Shown: positions 1 to 8,454 of the stretch, piece after piece
Numbering within the stretch: position 1 is the first letter of the stretch
Layout of the letters: every line of letters starts with the position of its first letter
DNA from: Mesorhizobium sp. WSM4313
GTDB taxonomy: Bacteria > Pseudomonadota > Alphaproteobacteria > Rhizobiales > Rhizobiaceae
DNA length: 64,000 bases
Direction of reading: 5' to 3'
Assembly: GCF_002294725.1 (NCBI RefSeq)
Contig: NZ_NSFT01000009.1
Span: forward strand, 1-64,000
Program-made: the position numbers and the translations under genes
Notes under the pieces: generated by a model
Database searches by the model: none
Told to the model about the DNA's origin: nothing
Seen by the model: only the letters and a program-made list of their open reading frames with translations

Positions 1-536
1 GCCGGGGCTTGCCTGGCGATCCCGACGACACGCACAGCCGATATCTGGAGGCTGAAATCGACGGCCTGGTCGTCGGTTGCATCTACCTCCCGAACGGCAA
101 TCCGGCGCCGGGCCCGAAATTCGATTACAAGCTGCGCTGGTTCGAGCGTCTCGTCGACTACAGCCAGTCTCTGCTCGGCGAGCGCACGGTGCTTTGTGGT
201 GACTTCAACGTCGTGCCGACTGAGATCGATGCCGTAGTACCTCGCCGCTGGTTGGGTGACGCCGTCTTCTTCCCGGAAAGCAGGAAAGCCTATGCCCGCA
301 TGCTGGGCCTGGGTTGGGTGGATGCGATGCGTCGGATCCACCCGGGCAAGGGCATCTACACCTATTGGAATTTTTCGTATCGCGGTGGCTACGATCGAAG
401 CTCCGGCTTGCGCATGGATCATCTGCTCGTAAGCCCGTCGCTCGCGGCGGCCATCCGAGGTGCCGGTGTCGACGTCGAGACCCGTGGATGGGAAAAGCCG
501 AGCGATCACGCACCCGCCTGGATCGACCTCGGTTAA
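1..536 (+). CDS. xthA: Exodeoxyribonuclease III, 3' part (partial at window edge)
   Basis: This is the C-terminal two thirds of an exonuclease III/AP endonuclease of the endonuclease-exonuclease-phosphatase fold; the reading frame is open from base 3 and the start lies outside the window. Visible family motifs are LPGDPDD near the beginning, the CGDFNV motif that carries catalytic Asp and Asn residues, the YTYWNF segment, and the terminal RMDHLLVSP and SDHAP motifs with the catalytic Asp-His. The enzyme nicks DNA at abasic sites in base excision repair, in the cytoplasm. Nothing looks damaged in the visible part and it ends in TAA. Confidence 0.93.
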   Translation, partial: RGLPGDPDDTHSRYLEAEIDGLVVGCIYLPNGNPAPGPKFDYKLRWFERLVDYSQSLLGERTVLCGDFNVVPTEIDAVVPRRWLGDAVFFPESRKAYARMLGLGWVDAMRRIHPGKGIYTYWNFSYRGGYDRSSGLRMDHLLVSPSLAAAIRGAGVDVETRGWEKPSDHAPAWIDLG

Positions 537-698
537 GACAGTTTGCTTGACCGCTCAAAAGACAAGGTGCTTGCGCTTTCGTCCGGTCTTTCTCGGATAG
601 GCCTTCATGTCAACCGCGTTCCAGACGCCCCTCGCGGGTGGCGGGCTCAGCGCACCTTCACAAGCGGAACCTAATGTTCGCCTGCCGCTTATGCCGGA

Positions 699-1052
699 AT
701 GAGCACCAGAGGCATCAACTTCCTCGATAAATGGATGGCAGAGCACCTGCCGAACGCCATGACAGATGATCCCATGGCCGTCAGTGATCTCGCCGATGAG
801 ATGATGAAAGCGGCAGAGCGAGAAGGCATTCCGGCCAGCGAAATCCACGAGGAGGTTGATAGTGTGTTCGGGGTGATCTTCGAGGCGATGCATCATCGGG
901 AAGGCAGCTTGCCCGAGGCTGAGAAAGCCGTGTTGGATCAGTTAGCGGCACGGCTGGCCAGGGAGGCCGGCATCTCAGATGACCAAGCTGGCGAACTGCT
1001 TAGCGCATCGGCACGGACTGGGACTCGCTCCTTAACGAAGCGCATTTTCTGA
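699..1052 (+). CDS. DUF768 family protein
   Basis: A 117-residue soluble protein beginning MSTRGINFLDKWMAEHLP, which I recognise as the DUF768 family, abundant in Mesorhizobium and of unknown function. It is acidic, predicted largely helical, and has no signal peptide or membrane segment. The ATG has no clear Shine-Dalgarno sequence. A GGAAC (666-670) followed 18 bases later by TT (689-690) lies so close to the ATG that, if it were a stress promoter, the message would be nearly leaderless; I regard that as weak. The gene stands alone between xthA and a gene-poor stretch. It is the best taxonomic pointer at this end of the window. Confidence 0.8.
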   Translation: MSTRGINFLDKWMAEHLPNAMTDDPMAVSDLADEMMKAAEREGIPASEIHEEVDSVFGVIFEAMHHREGSLPEAEKAVLDQLAARLAREAGISDDQAGELLSASARTGTRSLTKRIF

Positions 1053-1630
1053 AGGAGCTTGAAGGCAGGCTAGAGCAGGAATAAATACCTCTTCGGTGCG
1101 GTGACCCCTGCGCGAAGCACCAAATCGTATGGACGGACGATCGGGAAACAGGATGCGAAATCCTCTACCTTTTCCAACAGCGTCTGTTGACCTCGACCTG
1201 CTTCGGACGAACTTGAAAAGGCAGGCTAGCCCCGGCTTGGTTCAGGCAGGCGGGTTCGCCGGTTCGTGAGGCCCCCGGGTCAGACGGCCCAACGGAAGTC
1301 CAAACGGGGCTCCATTTTTCCGAGTGGTAAGCGCCTCATATCGAACTTCTTGACCGCGTCGCTTTCGCTGGAAGCGGACAATCAAAGCGTAGAATCGGCA
1401 GCTGGATGGGCCAGCACAAGCGGTCTATGAAAAAGACCAGCACGCCGTAGATAGACGACAAGCTAACTTTCACCAGCCGCGCCTGTGCCCTGTTGCTAGA
1501 AGTTCAAATTTGACCTTTCATGATCATGATTTGTCTAGAGTCTTTCCCATAGATTTTATAGCGTCTGCGCTATGAGTTTCGGCAGTTGTGAATCGCCGCC
1601 GGCTTACTATGCCGACGATAGGAGAACGCA
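1053..1630. other. Gene-poor stretch
   Basis: About 580 bases with no open frame that looks coding. The only structure I see is a perfect 12-base palindrome, TCATGATCATGA, at 1518-1529 in an AT-richer stretch about 100 bases before the next gene; it could be a regulator site or chance. The AT-rich run at 1500-1560 is the likeliest place for the promoter of the gene at 1631. Confidence 0.5.
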
Positions 1631-1918
1631 ATGACCCGCACTCACGTTGAACGTCTTGGAGAGTTCAGGGAAATCCTGGTCGCGACTCGACGCGAAGGCG
1701 TCCGTAATGTGCACCATACGCGCGACGCAATGCGGGCAAGTGGCTTTCAGATCGGGGATAGCGAAGGCTCCAGCTATGGTGCTCAGCTGAAAGCGCTCCA
1801 AGAAGAAATTGAGGCAGTTGATCGCGCCATCGAAGACGAGAAGCGGCTGGCCTTGGCTCTCGAAGGACGAACTCAATCCCGCCGCCCGACCAAGCCAAGG
1901 ATCGTGAAGGCAACATAG
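1631..1918 (+). CDS. Hypothetical 95-residue protein
   Basis: I do not recognise this protein. It is preceded by a good ribosome-binding site (AGGAG about 7 bases before the ATG) after an AT-rich, promoter-like region, which argues that it is real. The sequence is charged and predicted helical, with a heptad-like Leu/Glu stretch around residues 55-75 (ALQEEIEAVDRAIEDEK) that could form a short coiled coil, and a basic tail ending KPRIVKAT. No signal peptide or membrane segment is seen. The basic C-terminus and coiled coil would suit a small nucleic-acid-associated protein, but that is only a guess. Confidence 0.6.
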   Translation: MTRTHVERLGEFREILVATRREGVRNVHHTRDAMRASGFQIGDSEGSSYGAQLKALQEEIEAVDRAIEDEKRLALALEGRTQSRRPTKPRIVKAT

Positions 1919-2009
1919 AGTTAGCGCAATCGTTGGAGCTGGTTCGCGGCCCAACTCGGCTACTCTAAAAATCATGCTGATGTTTGCCCCTCGACCAGGC
2001 TTTACACCG

Positions 2010-2475
2010 TCAGCGAGTATTCCGCATCGTTGCTGAGATCTCGCCATAGGGCGTGAGCCCGCACCGGCCCACCGACATAGCCTTGGCGCACGCCTTGCTA
2101 CCCCAGCCGAACGCCTGCACATCCTCCTCGGCGACGCCGCCGTCGACCATTAGCTGCTTGAGCCCAGCTGGCGTCCAGCGGTAGTAGTCATGCTGGCGCG
2201 CATGCACGTAGAACGGGAAGGGTGTGGCCACCAGCGTCCAGCCGCGGCTTGCTCATGACGTGGATGTTCGCTTCGGCCGCTTGCGGGCCCTGCACATGTT
2301 CCAGCGCGCTGACGGTCGGTTCGGCAAAAGGGCCGAGAGCCATGACCGTGAGCCTTGCGGACAAGTCGCGGCTTATCGAAAATCCGCGGCATGCGCCCGT
2401 TCTGATCAATCTGGCAAAGGCGTGCACGATGGCGAAGCCCGCGCCGACAGCAACCCCGTAATGGAGGCTTACCAT
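2010..2475 (-). pseudogene. Broken class I SAM methyltransferase (C-terminal remnant, frameshifted)
   Basis: Two minus-strand frames together spell the C-terminal half of a Rossmann-fold methyltransferase. The upstream frame (to 2475) carries LEHVQGPQAA and IHVMSKPR, matching the usual LEHV-DP-A and MHRVLKPGG motifs. The next piece, TPFPFYVHARQHDYYRWTPAGL, belongs to another frame beginning near 2231, so a frameshift lies at roughly 2225-2240. The N-terminal SAM-binding motif (DxGxGxG) is not found, so the 5' part is lost or decayed, and after FGWGSKACAK the C-terminus diverges from the family. No intact start or ribosome-binding site fits the combined gene. I read it as a decaying pseudogene; the motif matches are seen, the family assignment is from memory. 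Confidence 0.6.
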
Positions 2476-2517
2476 GGCGCGGGCTCTCCGCTTCTGAACC
2501 CGGGATACCTGAAACTG

Positions 2518-2739
2518 TCAGTTCAGCGTCGGTTCGCCCATCGTCTCGGCAAGAAAGGACGCGGCGATCAAATCGTCCGCGTCGATGCGTAAGGAGCCTT
2601 CGCCGCGCCCCATGATGGCCGCGACCTTCTGGAAGGTCTTGATCTCATGCTCGGTGATCCTGGCGTCCCGCATCCTGGTTCTCAGATCGGCGACACGCAT
2701 CCCGAGCGACCGGGATGTTCCGATTTCTCTATTCGACAT
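2518..2739 (-). CDS. Hypothetical 73-residue protein
   Basis: A small soluble protein, MSNREIGTSRSLGMRV onward, that I cannot assign. It has an excellent Shine-Dalgarno sequence (GGAGGA about 8 bases upstream of ATG 2739), which is the main reason to believe it. The content is balanced and charged, with predicted helices and no membrane segment or Cys motif. It sits downstream of the broken methyltransferase in sequence order and is transcribed the same way, but the pseudogene lies beyond its stop, so no shared function is implied. Confidence 0.6.
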   Translation of the reverse strand: MSNREIGTSRSLGMRVADLRTRMRDARITEHEIKTFQKVAAIMGRGEGSLRIDADDLIAASFLAETMGEPTLN

Positions 2740-3368
2740 TGGTCAGTCCTCCTCCCCCCGCTCGTGTCTGTTTCGCCGCCGCCCGAATTCGCAGCCTGCC
2801 CACAGTGAGGAGCATCAGCATGCAAGCTCGTGAGAATCTTCTGATATTATGAATTAATGATGAATTCGCGCGACTGTAGTTCAGCCCTGGATCGACCATC
2901 GTGATCACCGCGCCGCGCTCGGAGTATTCGAACGTGTCCAGAATCTTGTGAATGACGAAATCAGCTACATTGGGCGCCGAGCCGGCGTGATCTTCCACGG
3001 CCTTCCTCCATCCCGAAATCAGCGCGTCATCCCTTGGCAGCAGTCGTGTGCCTATTAAGTGTCCGACAACTGCACGACCGTTAAATATGTAGCGACTTGT
3101 ATTAGCGTCCAGAATTATTAACGCTCCGCAGCATCGGTTGCGTCCTTGGAGCGGGCAGCCTCTCGGCAGAAGCCAGGCCGGGAACCGGATCTTTGACTGG
3201 CTGCTTTCCAAATGGGGTCTGGTCAGGTCGCGGTGTCGTGGAAGCGAGCGGCAAACGACTAGAAAATAGCGGCGTCATCGAGTTGCCGGATTTGTCGGCC
3301 CAGCACCGGCGAACGCCTTCCAGCATCAACCCTTGCGGCTACTGGCCAGGTGAATTGCCCAGCGCGTT
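2740..3368. other. Mostly non-coding stretch with one doubtful reading frame
   Basis: About 630 bases upstream of the histidine-kinase promoter. A minus-strand frame (2729-3211, up to 160 codons) contains a protein-like middle section (WRKAVEDH, ADFVIHKILDTFEYSERG) but overlaps the ribosome-binding site and start of the 73-residue gene by several codons, and I find no ribosome-binding site or family match for it. It may be an old gene remnant. The remainder shows nothing recognisable. Confidence 0.35.
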
Positions 3369-3393
3369 GGAACCTCTTGCGAAACCGGGTGTT
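3369..3393 (+). promoter_or_regulatory. Candidate EcfG/RpoE2 general-stress promoter for the histidine kinase
   Basis: GGAAC at 3369-3373, 18 bases, then TT at 3392-3393 (local -10 TGTT). The TT lies 30 bases before the ATG at 3423, a normal promoter distance. The form matches the known GGAAC-N18/19-TT consensus of alphaproteobacterial EcfG sigma factors. Confidence 0.55.
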
Positions 3394-3422
3394 AAGCTGC
3401 GTTCAGGGGAATTCAACCTTTC

Positions 3423-6125
3423 ATGGAACGACGAGTCTTGCCCTCCAGCATTTCTGGCGCGAAATCCCTGGCCCATGGCGAGCAGGTCGAAGGGCCCCGT
3501 GCGGTCCTGCTCCTCGGCAACGAGATGGAAGATTTCTTCGAGAATGCAGCCGTGGCTCTCCACCTGGTGGCCAATGACGGCACCATTTTGCGCGCCAATC
3601 GAGCCGAACTGGACTTGCTCGGCTATTCCGCGGAGGAATACGTCGGCCGCAACATCCGGGAATTTCACGCCGATGCCGCCGCAATCGACGACATTTTGAA
3701 CTGCCTTTCTCGGCATGAGCAGCTTCAACACTATCGCGCGAGGTTGCGCGCCAAAGACGGCTCCATCCGTTGGGTGGAGATAACATCAAATGTTCGTTCG
3801 GCTGGTGGTCGGTTCCTCAACACGCGCTGCGTCACCCTCGACGTAACTAACAAGGTCGAAGCGGAAGAGTTGTTGCGCGAACAGGAGCAGAGACTTGCCC
3901 TGACCTATCACAGCGCTGGTGTGGGAATCGTGGAAGCTGACGCCGAAGGCCGGCTGCTGCGGGTGAACGGACATTTGTGCCGTCTTTTGGGCTGTACGCA
4001 GGAGGACCTTGTTGGCCGATCTATTTTCGATCGGACCTTTCCTTCCGACGTCGAGGCGGATCGCACGAAATATCGCCAACAGGTCGCCGGCGAGATCAAA
4101 AGCTACACGATCGAGAAGCGGTTCGTCCGCAAGGACGGGTCGCTTTTCTGGGCTGTCGTAACCTCTTCCAGCGTTTACGACGGCATCGGGCGGTTTCACT
4201 ACGCAGTACGGGTGCAGCACGATATCACCGAGCGCAAAGAGATCGAGGCGACACTCGCGCAAAGGGCCGAGGAGCAGGCTGCGCTGCATCAATTGACCGA
4301 AATGCTGCAGCACGCCCATACCCGCGAAGACGTCTACGAGGCTGCGCTCGATGCGATCCAGCGCGGGCTAAGATGTCAGCGCGCTTCTATTCTGCTTTTG
4401 GAAGGCGGAGTGATGAAGTTTGCCGCCCGGCGGGGCTTGTCGGACGCGTATCGAAGCGCCGTGGAGGGCCATTCGCCCTGGTCCGCAGCAGACCACGATC
4501 CGCAGCCAATTTGCATGCGCGATGTGGAACACGCCGAGCTCCCGAGCAACTTAAGAGACGCAATCCGAACAGAAGGCATCGGCGCGGTCTGTTTCATTCC
4601 GATAATCGAAGGCGGGCGTCTGCTGGGCAAGTTCATGGCCTATTTCGACGAGCTGCACGAATGCTCGGCAGAAGAGATTGAAGTCGCCCGGACAATCGCG
4701 CGCCAGCTCGGGTTCGGCATTGAACGTGTCAGAGCACAGAATGCGACCCAGCGACTGGCGGCAATCGTGGAATCCTCCCATGACGCCATCGTAAGCAAGG
4801 ATCTCAACGGCATCGTCTCGACCTGGAACCGCGGCGCCGAGCGCCTCTTCGGCTATACGGCCGCGGAGATGGTAGGCAAGCCCATCACCACCATCATTCC
4901 TAAGGATCGGCAGCACGAGGAGCCGCTGATATTAGGCCGCATCCGCAACGGCGAACTCGTCGATCATTTCGAAACGGTTCGCCGCCGCAAAGACGGAACG
5001 CTGATAGATATCTCTCTTACAATATCCCCGGTGCGGGATGCCTCAGGCCGTATCGTCGGAGCTTCCAAAATAGCCCGAGACATAACTGACAAAAGGATAG
5101 CGGAAGCGAAGATAGAAGACAGCGAACGCAAGCTTAAAGACCTGCTCGCCGCCATTCCTGCCGCGATCTACACCACCGATCGCGACGGCAAGATCACCTA
5201 CTTCAATGAAGCGGCGATGCAACTCGCCGGCCGAACGCCCGTGATTGGCACCGACGAATGGTGCGTGACATGGAAGCTCTACTGGCCGGACGGAACACCG
5301 CTTCCCCACGATCAATGTCCCATGGCCATCTCGCTGCGCGAAGGGCGGCCCGTCCGAGGATATGAAGCGGTGGCCGAGCGGCCGGATGGAACCCGGGTTC
5401 CATTCATCCCCTATCCGACCCCGATGCGCGATGCCGCGGGAAACATCACCGGCGCCATAAATATGCTGGTCGATGTGAGCGAGCGTAGGCAGGCCGAAAC
5501 CCAGCAACGGATCTTGCTCGACGAGCTCAATCATCGCGTGAAGAACAACATGATGATGCTGAAGTCCCTGCTTTCGGTTGCGGCGAGGACCAGCAAGAGT
5601 TCGGAGGCCCGGACGGTTCTGGATGAGGCCAGCAAGCGGGTGGCCGCCATGGCCGCCGCTCAGCGAGTCCTCTATGACACGCCCGACGCCATCAACTTCG
5701 GTGCCGGACCTTTCTTGGGAGCTGTTTGCGAGACCGCAAGACAGATGTTCCCCCCGGCTGTTCAGTTGATCTGCGAGGCAGATCCGATCCAACTGCCAAA
5801 CGACATTGCGATGCCGCTGGCGCTCACTATCAACGAGCTTTTGATCAATGCCATAAAGTACGGCTTGCCCGGAAATGGGCATGGAACCGTTCGTGTTTCC
5901 ATTAGACAGAACGGCCGAGCCATTAGCCTTGTCGTCGAGGATGAGGGCCCGGGCTTCGAACTGAGTTCGGTGCGCTCGTCGTCGTCAGGCCTGCGACTTG
6001 TCGAAGGCCTAGTGCGACAGATCGGCGGGAATTTCGAAGTCAGCCGGCACCCGTCCAGATCCACCGTGACCTTTTGTCAGATGCCCCAGGAGATTGGCCT
6101 TGCGACCGAAAGCAGCGATGCCTGA
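3423..6125 (+). CDS. PAS/GAF multi-sensor histidine kinase (HisKA_2/HWE type)
   Basis: A 900-residue, apparently cytoplasmic sensor kinase; no transmembrane segment is seen. Domains in order: PAS about 35-145, PAS about 155-275, GAF about 290-435, PAS about 440-565, a divergent PAS about 570-690, then the dimerisation/phosphoacceptor region with ELNHRVKNN (His704) and an HATPase_c domain with N-box INELLINAIKYG (about 803-814) and G1 box EDEGPGF (about 840). The ELNHRVKNN signature is that of HisKA_2/HWE kinases, common in rhizobial stress and light signalling. PAS and GAF could bind flavin, haem or small molecules; no LOV cysteine motif is evident. Stop and next gene overlap by 8 bases, so it is coupled to the response regulator. 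An alternative in-frame ATG at 3525 would still keep the first PAS. Confidence 0.9.
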   Translation: MERRVLPSSISGAKSLAHGEQVEGPRAVLLLGNEMEDFFENAAVALHLVANDGTILRANRAELDLLGYSAEEYVGRNIREFHADAAAIDDILNCLSRHEQLQHYRARLRAKDGSIRWVEITSNVRSAGGRFLNTRCVTLDVTNKVEAEELLREQEQRLALTYHSAGVGIVEADAEGRLLRVNGHLCRLLGCTQEDLVGRSIFDRTFPSDVEADRTKYRQQVAGEIKSYTIEKRFVRKDGSLFWAVVTSSSVYDGIGRFHYAVRVQHDITERKEIEATLAQRAEEQAALHQLTEMLQHAHTREDVYEAALDAIQRGLRCQRASILLLEGGVMKFAARRGLSDAYRSAVEGHSPWSAADHDPQPICMRDVEHAELPSNLRDAIRTEGIGAVCFIPIIEGGRLLGKFMAYFDELHECSAEEIEVARTIARQLGFGIERVRAQNATQRLAAIVESSHDAIVSKDLNGIVSTWNRGAERLFGYTAAEMVGKPITTIIPKDRQHEEPLILGRIRNGELVDHFETVRRRKDGTLIDISLTISPVRDASGRIVGASKIARDITDKRIAEAKIEDSERKLKDLLAAIPAAIYTTDRDGKITYFNEAAMQLAGRTPVIGTDEWCVTWKLYWPDGTPLPHDQCPMAISLREGRPVRGYEAVAERPDGTRVPFIPYPTPMRDAAGNITGAINMLVDVSERRQAETQQRILLDELNHRVKNNMMMLKSLLSVAARTSKSSEARTVLDEASKRVAAMAAAQRVLYDTPDAINFGAGPFLGAVCETARQMFPPAVQLICEADPIQLPNDIAMPLALTINELLINAIKYGLPGNGHGTVRVSIRQNGRAISLVVEDEGPGFELSSVRSSSSGLRLVEGLVRQIGGNFEVSRHPSRSTVTFCQMPQEIGLATESSDA

Positions 6126-6597
6126 GTTGAGCCGTGCGGGGGAGATCAATCGATCGTTCAGGCCGCAGGTCGTCTTCTCCCGAGATGATGTGAGCGGAGG
6201 ACGCGCTGAAACCACTCTGAACCAGTCGATCTTGGTCGTCGAAGACGACTACCTGATCGCGCTGGATATAGAGGCCGGACTGCTGGCCGAAGGCTTCTTG
6301 CTAGCGGGCCTCGCGACCAGCGCCGATGAGGCGATAAGTATGGCGCTCTCGACCAAGCCGGTGCTTGCCCTGATGGATATCCGCTTGCTTGGCAAGCGGG
6401 ACGGCATCGACGCGGCCGTGGAATTGTACCGCGATCTTGGCATACGATGTATCTTTACGACGGCGCACGGTGATCGCGACTTGAGGCTTCGAGCCGAGGC
6501 GGCCAGACCGCTGGGCTGGGTGCAGAAACCCTATTCTATAGCGACGCTCGTCGCAGCCATTCGAGATGCCTTTCAGAAGCTCGAGAAGGAGAGCTGA
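6118..6597 (+). CDS. Single-domain response regulator
   Basis: A 159-residue protein with a roughly 35-residue N-terminal tail and one receiver (REC) domain. The acidic pocket is VVEDD (residues 40-44), the phosphoacceptor is Asp87 in LALMDIRL, Thr in FTTA is the conserved hydroxyl residue, and Lys137 in VQKPYS is the conserved lysine. There is no DNA-binding output domain, so it probably passes phosphate or binds a partner protein. I place the start at ATG 6118, overlapping the kinase stop by 8 bases; a TTG at 6094 is possible. The pairing strongly suggests it is the cognate partner of the upstream HisKA_2 kinase. Confidence 0.9.
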   Translation: MPELSRAGEINRSFRPQVVFSRDDVSGGRAETTLNQSILVVEDDYLIALDIEAGLLAEGFLLAGLATSADEAISMALSTKPVLALMDIRLLGKRDGIDAAVELYRDLGIRCIFTTAHGDRDLRLRAEAARPLGWVQKPYSIATLVAAIRDAFQKLEKES

Positions 6598-7217
6598 ACG
6601 CCTGGGGAGGGCCATTTAAGCGGGTTGGATCGCCGAGCGCGCCACAACAGTGCTTGATTTGGGTGCCAAGGTGCTCCTCTTAGCCTTGCGGCAGGTTCGT
6701 CTCGATCGCGGCAGCCGTGCTCGTACATGATCACGGCTTTTTATGTTTAGGGCTGTCGCGCCCCATCCTCGGAAGAAGATTGTGATTTGCAAGCCGTCCG
6801 GATCTGTCGTGACCCGAGCCTCCTCGACATGCGTGACAGCGCTCACGCGCTCGATCTGATGGGCGCAGGATATGGAAGGGCCGGCGAACGCTGCGGGATT
6901 GCTTGCGCTCCGGATGATTCTGGACGCCAACAACAGGTTGATGTACGAGCCGCTGCTGAGGAGATCGAGCCATCGCGCGGCGAATTCGCCGGGCGCATGA
7001 TTGGGCTTTGCATGCGTGGCCGCAATCTGTTGGCTGATGATCACACGGTCCGCAATCGAGCGGTTCTGAAGAGTTCGCGGACCCTGCGCAACCGAAACGC
7101 AACGACAACGTCTGGCGACCAACGCTGACTAACGTCTCGCACCCAAGGTGCTCGAAACATCAAGCGAAAAGTGCAGACAGGTGCGGGAGACGATTCCGCC
7201 TCTCCGCTCTTGCAGGC
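6598..7217. other. Intergenic stretch, no convincing gene
   Basis: About 620 bases between the response regulator and the Mn-catalase hairpin. Long open frames exist on both strands, the best being minus 6616-7122 with a protein-like middle (VTHVEEARVTTDPDGLQITIFF), but none has a ribosome-binding site or a family I recognise. It might hold a decayed small gene. Confidence 0.35.
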
Positions 7218-7251
7218 TCGTCTACCCGTCAGGACGGTGACGGGTAGACGA
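7218..7251 (-). terminator. Long perfect hairpin after the Mn-catalase gene
   Basis: A perfect 14-bp stem (7218-7231 with 7238-7251) closes a 6-base loop GGACGG. It lies about 40 bases past the stop of the minus-strand Mn-catalase gene. No T-run follows in either direction, so it is either a factor-dependent or 3'-stabilising hairpin, or a palindromic protein site. Terminator is my best guess from position. Confidence 0.45.
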
Positions 7252-7293
7252 AACCGAGCCTCGTCAGGTCGGCAGGTTCAATCAGCCCGAATC

Positions 7294-8256
7294 TTATTTT
7301 TTCTTGCGAGCGGCGGCTTCGGCGCGCACAGGCGCCTCGTTGATATTGGCCGCGCCGCCCATGTCGCCATTCTTGGTTCGTCCGGCCCCCGGCCCGGCGC
7401 CAATATCGGCGCCTGTGGTCGGATCGGAGGAGGGATCCGAAAGCGTCCGCTCTCCCATTTTTGTAACCACTTTCATGTCTTTGGCCGCCAGCTTGACTGT
7501 TGCGGTCCCATCGCCATCGTCCGCTGGCATGACTTCCTCAAGATCGTCCACGCGGTCCCATTCGTCTCCCGAATTCCATGGCCCATTCGTGTCCCCTTCA
7601 CCCTGCGACGTGTTGACGTACATGCTCGCATATTTCTCAATGCCGGGGAGCTTGCCCGTCGGAAAGTTGTTCTCGATCGCGTAGAGCGCTTTCTCGAAGG
7701 ATTTTTGATGCGCGATTTCGCGCGTCATGAGGAATCCGAGGGCGTCTTTGACGCCGGGATCTTCGGTGATGTTGATCAGTCGCTCATAGACGATCTTGGC
7801 ACGCGCCTCGGCGGCAATGTTAGACCGCAGATCGACGGTAGGCTCGCCGCGGGAATCGACATAAGCGGCAGTCCACGGGACTCCGGCCGAGTCGCACAAC
7901 GCAGGCGCGCCGCCAAACAAGATGGACTCTTTGGCCGTCGTGCCGCTTGCGCCGACCATCAAGTACAGTTCGGCTTCTTTCATCTGCCCTTCGGCCAGCT
8001 GCGCCTTCAGCCCTTTGTTGAGCATGGTGACGATCGAGCCGACGACCTCGAGATGGCTGAGCTCCTCGGTCGCTATGTCGAGCAACATGTCCTTTCGGCC
8101 GACATCGTCTTCGCCCAGCCCTTGGGTGAAATAGCGCATTGCGGCGGCAAGCTCGCCATCGGCGCCGCCGAACTGCTCCATGATCATGCACGCCAGCCTC
8201 GGATTCGGCTCGGAAACGCGAACGGTGTATTGCAGTCGTTTATTGTGCATGAACAT
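7294..8256 (-). CDS. Manganese (non-haem) catalase
   Basis: A 320-residue protein of the dimanganese catalase family, which splits hydrogen peroxide into water and oxygen in the cytoplasm. The metal ligands known from the Lactobacillus enzyme are present at nearly identical positions: Glu35 (GELAAAM), Glu65 and His68 in ATEELSHLE, Glu150 in IAAEARAK and His183 in REIAHQK. The last 60 or so residues are low-complexity, acidic then Lys/Arg-rich, ending AAARKKK. The start ATG 8256 is preceded by GGAGG. A GGAAC-N18-TT stress-promoter candidate lies 30 bases before it, fitting a role in general stress survival. The gene is monocistronic, followed by a long hairpin. Confidence 0.94.
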   Translation of the reverse strand: MFMHNKRLQYTVRVSEPNPRLACMIMEQFGGADGELAAAMRYFTQGLGEDDVGRKDMLLDIATEELSHLEVVGSIVTMLNKGLKAQLAEGQMKEAELYLMVGASGTTAKESILFGGAPALCDSAGVPWTAAYVDSRGEPTVDLRSNIAAEARAKIVYERLINITEDPGVKDALGFLMTREIAHQKSFEKALYAIENNFPTGKLPGIEKYASMYVNTSQGEGDTNGPWNSGDEWDRVDDLEEVMPADDGDGTATVKLAAKDMKVVTKMGERTLSDPSSDPTTGADIGAGPGAGRTKNGDMGGAANINEAPVRAEAAARKKK

Positions 8257-8285
8257 GAGGCTTCCTCCAAGGGTTGGGGCTTCCT

Positions 8286-8310
8286 AACCTCCCGACACCT
8301 GGAATGTTCC
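8286..8310 (-). promoter_or_regulatory. Candidate EcfG/RpoE2 promoter for the Mn-catalase
   Basis: On the minus strand GGAAC (8310-8306), 18 bases, then TT (8287-8286), local -10 GGTT. It lies 30 bases before ATG 8256. Mn-catalases are well-known members of general-stress regulons in bacteria, which supports the call. Confidence 0.65.
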
Positions 8311-8454
8311 TGCGTATAGACAGAATGACTTAAATCGTGCGTCTTCTGAATCCGCGGAGCCGCGTTGACGTCGCGTGCTCACCCGGATCCGACTTTGCAC
8401 GAGAATTCCTGCAAGCTAACCTTATGCAATACTTAAGTGGGAGGACCGAGACGA

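Noticed and set aside
666..690. GGAAC-N18-TT before the DUF768 gene.
   Set aside because: The -10 element reads GCTT and ends only 8 bases before the ATG; without other support it may be chance.
7171..8319. A 382-codon plus-strand frame opposite the Mn-catalase.
   Set aside because: The minus-strand gene has all metal ligands; the antisense frame is an artefact.
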